64,000 nt of DNA from assembly GCA_024226515.1 (NCBI GenBank), contig JAAELQ010000008.1, positions 1 to 64,000 on the forward strand, read 5' to 3'. The notes below the pieces were generated by a model. That model did no database searches. It had not been told where the DNA came from and worked only from the letters and a program-made list of their open reading frames with translations. This document shows, piece by piece, positions 52,421 through 61,086 of this stretch (positions are counted from its first letter, which is position 1; each line of letters begins with the position of its first letter). Made by a program: the position numbers and the translations under genes. This stretch comes from a bacterium (lineage in GTDB: Bacteria; Acidobacteriota; Polarisedimenticolia; Polarisedimenticolales; Polarisedimenticolaceae).

Positions 52421-54898
52421 TTGTCCAAGAAGCAATCACGAACCGAACCGGCCGCCAAGTCCACAGCCAAGGTCCGCCGGAAGCCGCTGTCGGTCATCTG
52501 TTCCGAGGGCCTGCGCCGTCGTTTCCTGCGCGGCATGCTGACCAACGACCTCGTGCGCCGCGGCCTGGGGTTCGAGGACGCCTACGCCACCGCGCGTGCC
52601 GTGCGCGACCGGTTGGCCGACCGCGAAGAGGTGACGAGCGCCGAGATCCGTGACCTGGTCCAGGAGCACCTCGAACGTACGTTCGGGGATACGCTGGCGG
52701 AGCGTCTCGCGACGCCGGCACCGGTCGTCCCCGGCGTCAGGGTCGTCTGCGGGGGCGAGGCCCAGCCGTTCTCGCGCGGGTTGCTGGCCGGCAGTATTCG
52801 CGCCGCCGGGCTCGAGCTCGACCGGGCCTACCGCCTCGTGGCGGAGCTGGAGTCGGATCTGGTCACCGAGCACGTAGAGGTGCTGTCCAGCGACGAGATC
52901 GCCCGCCGCATGGGCGACCTGCTGGAGAAATTCGAGGGCATCGACTCCGCGCGGCGCTACCGTCTGGTGCGCCGCATCCCGCGGCTGCCGCGGCCGATCG
53001 TTCTGTACCTCGGCGGAGCCAGCGGGACCGGCAAGTCGACGCTGGCGCTCGAGCTCGCGCCGTTGCTGCGCATCTACCGTGTCATCGCCACCGACACGAT
53101 TCGCCAGGTGATGCGCATGGTGTTCACCCCGGCGATCCTGCCCGCGATCCACAGCTCGAGCTTCGAGGCGCACCAGCATCCGGAGCACGGCGACCGCATC
53201 TCGGACGGCGCCCGCGACCAGGACTCGGAAGAGCGCCTCATCGCAGGCTTCGAAGAGCAGGCGACGCGAGTCTGCGTCGGAGTGCGCGCCGTGGTCGAGC
53301 GAGCGGTCGCCGAGAGCATGAGCGTCCTCGTCGAGGGCGTGCACCTGCATCCGGACATCGTCCCGTTCTCCGATCTCGAGGGCGCCGCCTATCAGGTGCC
53401 GGTCCTGCTGTCCACGCTGGATTCCGAAACGCATCGTCCGCGGTTTCTGTTGCGCGCGCGAGCGGGGAGACGCGCGGCGGAGCGCTACCTGGAGAATTTC
53501 ACCGCGATCCGTCGCGTGCACGATTATCTGACCCAGCAGGCGGAGTCCAACGAGATTCCCGTCCTCGACACGTCCAGTGGAGATCCGCCGGTGGACGGCA
53601 CGATGCACGTCGTGACGGCGATGATCGAGCGGTACTTCCCGCAGTTCGCCTCCGCGGAGTGGCGCGACCCCGCGCCGCGGATCCCGACGCTGATGCTGTA
53701 CATCGATGGCCTCGCCGATCGGCCGGTTCGCGCGCTGGGCGGACGCACGCCGCTGCAGGCCGCCGACACACCCACGTTGGACCGCCTGGCTCGCGAGGGG
53801 TGCACGGGCCTAGCGGATGCGGTGGCTCCCGGCGTGGTGCCGGATACCGCATCGGGTAGCCTGGCCTTCTTCGGCCAGTCGCCGCAGGCGTTGAAGCGCG
53901 GCCCGGTGGAGGCGCTCGGCGCCGGCATCCGCCTGCGAGCCGGGGACGTCGCCCTGCGCGGCAACTTCGCCACGCTGGACGAGCGCGGCAACATCGTCGA
54001 TCGTCGCGCGGGCCGCATCCGCGAGGGCGCCGGCGAACTGGCCGCGGCGCTGGATCGTCTGACGCTGCCCGGCGTCTCGGACGTCGAGGTGCGGGTGAAG
54101 ATGTCGACCGAGCATCGGCTGGCGGTGGTGCTGCGCGGCGAAGGTCTTTCGCCCGAGATCCAGGGCAGCGATCCCGGAGACGGGGCAGGCACGGTCGCGC
54201 CGCTGAGCCCGCAGCCCGAGGACCCGCGAGACGGCGCCGCGGCCTACACCGCGGGACTGCTCTCGCTGTTCGAGCAGGCCGCGCGCAAGGCGCTCGCGAA
54301 GCATCCCGTCAATCTCGAACGCAAGAAGAGCGGCCTGCCCACCGCGAACGCGGTCCTGACCCGCGGCGCCGGTCGAGCGCACCGCCTGCTGCCGCTGGAG
54401 GAGGCGGGCTCGCCGCTGCGCCTGGCCTGCGTCAGCGGAGACGGGACGATCCTGGGTGTCGCGTCGCTGCTCGGGGCCGAGACGATCACCGGCCGCGGGA
54501 TGACGGCCAACCTGGACACCGACCTCGAGGTCAAGTTCGAGCGCACCGCGAAGGCGCTGAAGCGAAACGACCTCGTCGTGTTACACATCAAGGGGGCCGA
54601 TATCGCGTCGCACGACCGGCGCCCCGAGCTCAAGGCCGAGTTCCTGGAGAAGATCGACCGCCGACTGGCGTTGCTGGTCGACGGTCACGAAGGGCCGCTG
54701 CGTGTGGCGGTAACGTCGGATCACGCCACGCTGTCCGAGATCGGTCAGCACGCGGCCGATCCGTTGCCCGTCCTGACCTGGGGCACCGACATCGAGGCCG
54801 ACTCGGTCACGACCTTCGACGAGCAGTCCGCCGCCCGAGGATCGATGCAGCGTTTTCCGCTGCAGCTTCTCCTCGGGCGACTCTTCGAGTTGTCGTAG
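52421..54898 (+). CDS. Fusion of 2-phosphoglycerate-kinase-like and archaeal-type phosphoglycerate mutase domains
   Basis: 825 residues. Residues about 20-190 hold an ATP-cone-like region (SVICSEGLRRRFLRGMLT) and a helical linker. Then comes a P-loop kinase (Walker A GGASGTGKST, 198-207; IATDTIRQVMRM) resembling 2-phosphoglycerate kinase. Residues about 420-825 match the alkaline-phosphatase-superfamily, archaeal-type phosphoglycerate mutase: LYIDGLADRPV, VPDTASGSLAFFGQSP (the phospho-Ser region near 478), HIKGADIASHD and VTSDHATLSE. The kinase would make 2,3-bisphosphoglycerate and the mutase interconverts 2- and 3-phosphoglycerate. TTG52421 start; 106 bases after the pst operon. Confidence 0.85.
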   Translation: MSKKQSRTEPAAKSTAKVRRKPLSVICSEGLRRRFLRGMLTNDLVRRGLGFEDAYATARAVRDRLADREEVTSAEIRDLVQEHLERTFGDTLAERLATPAPVVPGVRVVCGGEAQPFSRGLLAGSIRAAGLELDRAYRLVAELESDLVTEHVEVLSSDEIARRMGDLLEKFEGIDSARRYRLVRRIPRLPRPIVLYLGGASGTGKSTLALELAPLLRIYRVIATDTIRQVMRMVFTPAILPAIHSSSFEAHQHPEHGDRISDGARDQDSEERLIAGFEEQATRVCVGVRAVVERAVAESMSVLVEGVHLHPDIVPFSDLEGAAYQVPVLLSTLDSETHRPRFLLRARAGRRAAERYLENFTAIRRVHDYLTQQAESNEIPVLDTSSGDPPVDGTMHVVTAMIERYFPQFASAEWRDPAPRIPTLMLYIDGLADRPVRALGGRTPLQAADTPTLDRLAREGCTGLADAVAPGVVPDTASGSLAFFGQSPQALKRGPVEALGAGIRLRAGDVALRGNFATLDERGNIVDRRAGRIREGAGELAAALDRLTLPGVSDVEVRVKMSTEHRLAVVLRGEGLSPEIQGSDPGDGAGTVAPLSPQPEDPRDGAAAYTAGLLSLFEQAARKALAKHPVNLERKKSGLPTANAVLTRGAGRAHRLLPLEEAGSPLRLACVSGDGTILGVASLLGAETITGRGMTANLDTDLEVKFERTAKALKRNDLVVLHIKGADIASHDRRPELKAEFLEKIDRRLALLVDGHEGPLRVAVTSDHATLSEIGQHAADPLPVLTWGTDIEADSVTTFDEQSAARGSMQRFPLQLLLGRLFELS

Positions 54899-54914
54899 TC
54901 TCTCGCGCCGGCCT

Positions 54915-57900
54915 CTAGGGGCAGACGTTCGAGGTGTCCTTGGCCACGGCGGCGCACTCGCCCGAGGCGGCCCCGCCGTTGCGCTCGTTGCCGACCGAGT
55001 CGATGCCCCAGCTGCTCTCCATGTCGGCTCCGTCCGTTCCCACGACGAGGAAGAACAGGTCCCCGGCCGGGACCGAGGCCCAGTCGAAGCTACCCGTATC
55101 GCCGATGCCGCAGATGCTGCCGGCCAGCGAGTAGCTCGCCACGTCCGCCAGGTTGCCGTAGAGCAGGTTGTAGTCGGTGGCGCGGCACGAGTCGACGTCC
55201 CACGTGGTGCGCAGCTCGTCGCCCGCAACGCTCATCCGATCGCCGCGCAGCGGGTTGCTGAACGCCGAGCCGTCCGGCACGGACGGCGGCACGCTGTTCG
55301 TCGTGCACTGCGTGTCGACCTCTGCGAGCAGGAAGATGTCGTCGAGCGCCAGCCACTCGTCCTCGATCGCCTTGGTGTAGACGAATCGCACCTGCAGCGT
55401 CGCGTTGCCCACCGAGTACGGCAGCAGGTCGTACTCCTGGTGCTCGTTGACGTCGTTGGCGTTCTCGAACCAGATTTGCTGCCAGCTCGAGCCGTCGAAG
55501 ACCTCGAGTGCGGCGGTGTCGCCCACGTTGTGGTTGTAGTTGATGTCGAAGCCCAGAGTCACTGCCGCCAGGCCGTCGACGTCGGCGTCGATGATGGGAG
55601 AATACAGCGAGTTCCAGGTGACGTCGGCGGCACCGCAGCTCCGATTGTCGGTCAGCGCGTACGAGCCGCTGCCGTCGGCCGGCCGCGGCGTCGCGGAACT
55701 GGACGGCGCCCAGGTGCCGCAGTTGTGCCCCGGAGCGGTGACGACCGTCCAGTCGTCGAACGTCTCGGGATCCTCGAAGTTGTCGAACACCGGGAGGTAG
55801 AATCCGTCCTCCGGCGTCAGCGCCTCGGCGGCCAGCTCGATGACGTTGCCGTCATCCTGACCGTTCGAGGTTTCGACGGCGCGCACGACGTAGAAGTAGA
55901 GCGTCCCGTCCTCGAGAGCCGAGCGGTCGGTGAAGCTCGTTTCCATGAGTCCCGACCGGATCAGGTTCCCGGAAGTTACGGACACCGGTGTCGTCGTGTC
56001 GCGATACACCGAGTACGTCACCGGTCCGTCGCAAACCGTCGAGGCGGCGTCCCAGTCGAGCTGCACCGCGCAGGTCGATTCGAGGCCGCTGCTGGTGTTC
56101 TGGATCCCGTCGAACTGCGGCTTGCCGCGCCACTCGAGCACGGTCGGGCTGCCGTCGGTCGCCTCCTCCGCGCACAGCGTCGAGCGCACGCGAACGTTGT
56201 AGGCATGCATCCCCGTGTCGAGCGCGCTGTAGGTCGGCCCGGTGGCGCTCGGGATGTCGACGCCGTCGCGCGACCACTGGTAGAGGAACGGTCCGGTGCC
56301 GTTGGTCAGCTGTGCCGCCAGCTCGACCGCTTCGCCGTCGCAGACCGCCGCCGGACCGTCGGGCACGACGGCGACGAACGGGTTGTCCTCACAGGAACTA
56401 CCGGTCGCACAGTCGCCCGGTACGTCGACCTGGGTGATGCTGACGTCGTCGATCCACCAGCCCGTACGGGTCTGGGACGAGTCGGTCGACAGCTGCCAGC
56501 GGACCTTCACCAGCTGACCGCTCCACGCCGACAGATCGACCATGAAGTCGGACCAGGTCAGGTTCGTCCCGGTGAAGTACTGGCCGGTCGGGAAGCCGCA
56601 GTTGTCCGAGGCCTGCGTCGAGGTGCCGGGATACCCGACCTCGAGACGCGTCCAGGTCGCACCGCCGTCGGTCGAGATCTGGACCTCACCCTTGTCCCAG
56701 CTGTTCTCGATCTCGTACTTCGTCGAGAACGTCAGCACGCTCGCCGCGCCGAGTTGCAGGGTCGGAGTCGTCAGCGCCGCACACTGGAGGTTGGAATAGG
56801 TCCCCGTCTTGTAGACGTTGGGCTCCAGGTTGCCCTCGGTGGCGTCGAGATCCCACGGATCTTCCATGATCATCTTGGCGAAGCCGTTATCGCCGCCGTC
56901 GTCCGTCCACGTTCCGGTGGTCAACGTACCGAACGGAACGCTCGACACCTCGGTCGCGTTCTGCTCTTCCACTCCGCTGTCCAGATCGACCGCGCGAACG
57001 ATGTAGTAGTAGCGCTCGCCGCTCTCCAGCTCGGCGAAGTCCGAGTAGGTCATGCCGCTCAGGGCGGTCGCGATCCGGTTGGAGAGATCCGGCGTGAACT
57101 CGGCGGTGTCCGAGCGGTACACGTTGTAGCGCAGCGGGCCGTCACAGTTGGCCGTCGCCGAACTCCACGAGAGATCGAGCGAGCAGGTGGACTCGAAAGG
57201 CGACGTTACGTCCTGCAGCCCGGCGAAACTCGGGGACAGCGTGCAGGCCCCGGTGGCCGTCACGTCGACCTCGTTGGACGTGGGCGACGTGCAGGCGGCG
57301 CCGTCGTTGGCCAGCACGATGTAGTAGTACGTCGTTCCGCCGCTGACGTCGGTATCGGTGAACGTGTAGCTTCCGAGGCCGCCCGAGCCGGGCGACGAGT
57401 CGACGATGTCGGCGACGGTCTCGTAGGGGCCACCGGGGGCCAGCGCGCGACGCACGCGGTAGGCCTGGATCGCGGAATCGGACGAGTCGTCCCAGTCGAC
57501 ATCGATCGCGTTGTCGCCGGCGACCGAGCCCGCGACCAGCAGAGCGGGTGGTTCGAACTCACAGCCGCAGGCCTCGAAGCGGAACGAGGCGATCTGCGTG
57601 CGCCAGTTGCTGGAGGTGTTGTCCAGGCTGGTGAACCAGAACGTGCAGTCGTCCTCCGGGTCCAGGTTCATCGAGGCGTAGTCGCCGTAGCGGTTCGAGG
57701 AGTTCGATCCCGTCCCGGCGTGGATGTTGGACTCCGCCTGCGTCATCACGTTCAGCGGATCGTCCACCTTGCGTCCCGTGTAACGCAGACTCGGGAACGT
57801 CGAGCCGGAGGTCACGCTGTAGGCCGCGGCGATGTTGCCCGATTGGTCCATCGCGGCAGAGCCCATGAAGCGGTTGTCCGCGTCGATCGAATACGTTCCT

Positions 57901-59216
57901 TCCTGGTTCAGCGCCCAGGCGCCCCCACCCGTGCGTCGCACCTCGAACCAGCGCAATCCGCCGTGATCGGTGGCGTCGACGTCGACCGTGTAGTTGGCCA
58001 CGAGGGTCTCGTGCGTGCCGTGGTTGATGTACTGCAAACGGTTCATGATCACTTCGCGCAGCGGGTCCAGCGTCGTACCCGTCCCGGGCTGCGGGAAGCA
58101 GAAGAACGAGGTCAAGCCGCAGACATCCGAGTCGAACTCGGACGTATCGACCGACGGCCCCTGTGTGATCGTCGTGTTGGACGGCGTGTTCCAGTCGACG
58201 TCGAACACGAACATCTCGAGCAGATCGCCCGGCGCCGCCGGACCGGAGTGGTTCTCGGTGTCGCGGTGGCGCATGATGATCGCCGACGCGCCCGTCGGCG
58301 GCGGCGTCGGGCCGTCGAGGTCGGCCGGCGACGGGCTCTCGAACGAGAACCCGGGCAGGCCGGGAATCGTCAGGCGCTGATACGTGCCCGGCGAACCGCT
58401 GAGCATCGCGCCGCGGTCCAGCGCGTAGATCCCGGGTCCGCCGTCGTTGGCGGTGACGATGTACGAGCCCTCTCCGCCGTTGGCGTCCGTGGGCCAGACG
58501 CCGTACTTCGGGTAGTCGGGAAACGACGGAGCGGTGTAGCCGTAGTTGAACCAGCCGCCGCTGACGGGGTCCGGCGTCTGAGAGATGTAGAGGCACAGGT
58601 TGTTGCCGGAGCTGGAGAACTCACTGAGCATCCAGCGCTCCGCCAGACGATCGTAGAGCACGATCGGGTCGCCGAAGCCGCTGGCGCACTGGCCGCTGCC
58701 GAGGCTGTCGAGCGCGAACGTCGTCAGCTGGTTCGGCGTCGGCTCCGCCTTGTCCCAGATCGTGACGACCGTGCCGCCGCTGGCGTTGACCATCTGGATG
58801 TAGTGGTTCGGGCCGACGTCGCCGACCGTGTCCGGCGGATTCACGCCCGTGTAGTTGCGACCGGGGAAGCTGCGTGACGGCGTCGTGAAACTACCGCCGG
58901 CGCGCGGGGCGAAGTCGCGCTGGGCCTCGTACAGCTCGTCGACGTGCGTTATGCCCGACGGAGTGTACTGCTCTTCGTCCTCGGGGCTGGGATAGAACCG
59001 GCGAGGAATCTCTCGCACGGGGTCTCCCGGCTTCCACTCGGGCGGTGCCGGCAGGTCGCGCAGATCTCCATCAAAGATGAAGGGAGTGACCGGTTCACTG
59101 CGCTCCACGATTCCGGTCGGCCGGGGCTCCGGCTGTTTCTTTTCTTCAGCGAGAGGGCCCGCCGCGACGAGCGACAGAGCGAGGATTCCGATGTACACGA
59201 TCCGTGACCTGGCCAT
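54915..59216 (-). CDS. Large (1,433-residue) secreted multidomain protein
   Basis: Signal peptide (YIGILALSLVAAGPLA), then a catalytic-looking or beta-propeller-like N-terminal region (residues about 110-560: NYTGVNPPDTVGDVGPNHY, VLYDRLAERWMLSEFS, GNNLCLYISQTPDPVSGGW in pattern). Fibronectin III-like modules follow (ALLVAGSVAGDNAIDVDWDDSSDS; three with CDGPLRYNVYRS-type sequence), together with MAM/immune-inhibitor-like jelly rolls (FSTKYEIENSWDKGEVQIS; WWIDDVSI). A probable surface or secreted polysaccharide- or protein-interacting protein; I assign no catalysis. ATG59216 follows GGAGAG. It lies 16 bases after the DUF4097 gene and is likely in its operon. Confidence 0.8.
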   Translation of the reverse strand: MARSRIVYIGILALSLVAAGPLAEEKKQPEPRPTGIVERSEPVTPFIFDGDLRDLPAPPEWKPGDPVREIPRRFYPSPEDEEQYTPSGITHVDELYEAQRDFAPRAGGSFTTPSRSFPGRNYTGVNPPDTVGDVGPNHYIQMVNASGGTVVTIWDKAEPTPNQLTTFALDSLGSGQCASGFGDPIVLYDRLAERWMLSEFSSSGNNLCLYISQTPDPVSGGWFNYGYTAPSFPDYPKYGVWPTDANGGEGSYIVTANDGGPGIYALDRGAMLSGSPGTYQRLTIPGLPGFSFESPSPADLDGPTPPPTGASAIIMRHRDTENHSGPAAPGDLLEMFVFDVDWNTPSNTTITQGPSVDTSEFDSDVCGLTSFFCFPQPGTGTTLDPLREVIMNRLQYINHGTHETLVANYTVDVDATDHGGLRWFEVRRTGGGAWALNQEGTYSIDADNRFMGSAAMDQSGNIAAAYSVTSGSTFPSLRYTGRKVDDPLNVMTQAESNIHAGTGSNSSNRYGDYASMNLDPEDDCTFWFTSLDNTSSNWRTQIASFRFEACGCEFEPPALLVAGSVAGDNAIDVDWDDSSDSAIQAYRVRRALAPGGPYETVADIVDSSPGSGGLGSYTFTDTDVSGGTTYYYIVLANDGAACTSPTSNEVDVTATGACTLSPSFAGLQDVTSPFESTCSLDLSWSSATANCDGPLRYNVYRSDTAEFTPDLSNRIATALSGMTYSDFAELESGERYYYIVRAVDLDSGVEEQNATEVSSVPFGTLTTGTWTDDGGDNGFAKMIMEDPWDLDATEGNLEPNVYKTGTYSNLQCAALTTPTLQLGAASVLTFSTKYEIENSWDKGEVQISTDGGATWTRLEVGYPGTSTQASDNCGFPTGQYFTGTNLTWSDFMVDLSAWSGQLVKVRWQLSTDSSQTRTGWWIDDVSITQVDVPGDCATGSSCEDNPFVAVVPDGPAAVCDGEAVELAAQLTNGTGPFLYQWSRDGVDIPSATGPTYSALDTGMHAYNVRVRSTLCAEEATDGSPTVLEWRGKPQFDGIQNTSSGLESTCAVQLDWDAASTVCDGPVTYSVYRDTTTPVSVTSGNLIRSGLMETSFTDRSALEDGTLYFYVVRAVETSNGQDDGNVIELAAEALTPEDGFYLPVFDNFEDPETFDDWTVVTAPGHNCGTWAPSSSATPRPADGSGSYALTDNRSCGAADVTWNSLYSPIIDADVDGLAAVTLGFDINYNHNVGDTAALEVFDGSSWQQIWFENANDVNEHQEYDLLPYSVGNATLQVRFVYTKAIEDEWLALDDIFLLAEVDTQCTTNSVPPSVPDGSAFSNPLRGDRMSVAGDELRTTWDVDSCRATDYNLLYGNLADVASYSLAGSICGIGDTGSFDWASVPAGDLFFLVVGTDGADMESSWGIDSVGNERNGGAASGECAAVAKDTSNVCP

Positions 59217-59232
59217 TCATCTCTCCAGTCGT

Positions 59233-60063
59233 TCATTCTTCGGGAACGAAATCTTTCGGAAGGCGGAGCAATCGGATCCGCCCGCGTTTGCTTTGTAGTT
59301 CGAGTTTCGGGCCGCCGTTGCCGACGACGGCCACGCCGTGCTTGCCGGGCTCTTCGTGCCGGCGATGTTCGATCTGCATCGAGAAGTCGGTGCTGATCTC
59401 GCCCGAGGTGGCGAGACGGACGTCGGCGTCGGCGTCCTCCCAGAGGTAGGCCTCGATCTCGCCGGTCACCGTGGCGATGGTCTGCGCCTGGTCGGTCGCT
59501 CCGGTCGCGAACGTCACGGTCACGTGGCCGCGCTCGGACTTCGCGTTGACCCGACCGCGGATCTTGCGCAGGCTCACGTCGCCCTTGATCGAGCTGACGG
59601 AGACGTCGGCGTGCAGTCCCTTGGCCGCGACCCCGCCGTCGTACGTTTCGACGTCGAACGTCGCACCCTCGGGGACATAGATGACCAGATCCAGCCGGTC
59701 GCTGCGTCCGGCGTCGCGCTGTCGCACGGGTGTCTCGTCGCCGAGCCCGACGCCGACCTCGAGCCCGGCGCCCGCGCGCGACGTCACGAGCTGCAGCTGC
59801 GGGGCGTCGCGGTCCAGTCGCTGGATCGTCGCCAGCAGCTCGACCTTGTTCTCGTAGCCGCCGAAACGCGCGTAGACGTTGCCGTACGGGTTGCGCACAC
59901 GAACCGTGCCGCCGGCGTCGATGGTCTCGAAGCGCTGCACGGTCTGCTTGGACGGAGACGGATCCGCCGGGGCCGTTTCGGCCCACAACAGGGATGCACC
60001 TAGAACGAGGGCCGTCGCCGCCGCCCCGGCCAGACGACGGCCCAAGCGATTCGTGTCGGTCAA
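59233..60063 (-). CDS. Secreted DUF4097 beta-helical protein
   Basis: 276 residues. A signal peptide (GAAATALVLGASLLWA) is followed by the DUF4097 repeats of a right-handed beta-helix: GGTVRVRNPYGNVYARFGG, LDLVIYVPEGATFDVETYDGG, VSSIKGDVSLRKIRGRVNAKSERGHVTV in pattern. Members often sit next to regulatory or transport genes, with no known activity. TTG60063 follows GGGGAGGGG. The large secreted protein follows after 16 bases. Confidence 0.85.
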   Translation of the reverse strand: MTDTNRLGRRLAGAAATALVLGASLLWAETAPADPSPSKQTVQRFETIDAGGTVRVRNPYGNVYARFGGYENKVELLATIQRLDRDAPQLQLVTSRAGAGLEVGVGLGDETPVRQRDAGRSDRLDLVIYVPEGATFDVETYDGGVAAKGLHADVSVSSIKGDVSLRKIRGRVNAKSERGHVTVTFATGATDQAQTIATVTGEIEAYLWEDADADVRLATSGEISTDFSMQIEHRRHEEPGKHGVAVVGNGGPKLELQSKRGRIRLLRLPKDFVPEE

Positions 60064-60219
60064 ATTACCCCTCCCCGGACTCCTATCCTATACAGCCAGT
60101 CGGATGGCCCGCCAACGTCGAATCCCTCCGGTTACGGAGTGCCGAGATCTCGTACCGCACGGACAACGCAAGGCTGTCCAGAAATCTAGCAGGCCGCTGA
60201 GAAACCCCGATGGGTCGCG

Positions 60220-61086
60220 CTACTCGACGAGAACGCCCACACGGAACTCGCGCCGAACCTCTTCGATCCCGATCCACCCGCTACCGTTCGCCGGTTGCGA
60301 GAACGGCGGTGACCATTCGGGGCCGTCTTTCTCGACGCACCCCAGCACCTGCTCGCCGTGGATCCAATCGATCCACTGCTTTCCCGCCACGGCGTGGATG
60401 ATCGACTCGAGCGCTCCCGGGTTTGGGGTCGTCGCCACGATCTCGACATCGAAGGTGTCGCCACCGGTGTGGGTCGCGACCACGACCTCCTGCGCCATGC
60501 CGACCGCGTCGGAGTCGCGCTCGTAGGTCAGCAGGATCGTGCCGGCGCTCACGACAACGGATGGACGCCTGCCGCGCTCGGGCCCCGGCGTGACGAGCCC
60601 CGGCGTGCCCCACGCGCCCGTCGTCGCAGGCCGCGTCGCCAAGAACACGTCGTCCGTATCGCCCGTCCACCAGACGACGTGCACGGTTCCGTCCGGTTCC
60701 ACGAACAGGCGAGGATCGAGATCGTTCGTTGCAGAAGAAGTCAAGAACTCGGTGACCGTCCATTGCGTTCCGTCCCATTCCGAGAACGCGATGTCACCGT
60801 CAGTGCCGGCGTTGTAGGACCAGACAGCGGTGGGTCCGGAATCGGCCCTGATGAATACATCCGGCCGACCGTCGATTCGCACGTCCCCATCAGGGTTCAG
60901 CGTTCGGCCGAGAGGGACCGCGCGGTGCAGGGTCCAAACGCCGACCGGGTTCGGGTCGTCAGTGATGTGGCCGAGAATCAGCGTCGTAGGTTGCGGGTGC
61001 CCGGCGTTCGAGGACACCTCGGCAGTGGCAAAAGGTGCGGCTAGCAGCAGCGCAGCGGCTGTGGCGATGCACAATGCCTTACTCAT
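60220..61086 (-). CDS. Secreted protein of unknown function
   Basis: 288 residues with signal peptide (KALCIATAAALLLAAPFATA). The body has recurring beta-strand patterns suggestive of a propeller: PTAVWSYNAGTDGDIAFSEWDG, DPRLFVEPDGTVHVVWWTGDTDDVFLATRP in pattern, PSVVVSAGTILLTYERDSD. No catalytic motif is seen. Its start codon overlaps the stop of the XRE-TPR regulator (ATGAGTAA), so the two are co-translated and the secreted protein is likely controlled by or communicates with that regulator. Confidence 0.75.
   Translation of the reverse strand: MSKALCIATAAALLLAAPFATAEVSSNAGHPQPTTLILGHITDDPNPVGVWTLHRAVPLGRTLNPDGDVRIDGRPDVFIRADSGPTAVWSYNAGTDGDIAFSEWDGTQWTVTEFLTSSATNDLDPRLFVEPDGTVHVVWWTGDTDDVFLATRPATTGAWGTPGLVTPGPERGRRPSVVVSAGTILLTYERDSDAVGMAQEVVVATHTGGDTFDVEIVATTPNPGALESIIHAVAGKQWIDWIHGEQVLGCVEKDGPEWSPPFSQPANGSGWIGIEEVRREFRVGVLVE

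Noticed and set aside
55440..58877. A 1,145-codon plus-strand open frame opposite the 54915-59216 secreted protein
   Set aside because: Low-complexity Arg/Val composition typical of antisense shadow; no recognisable motif.
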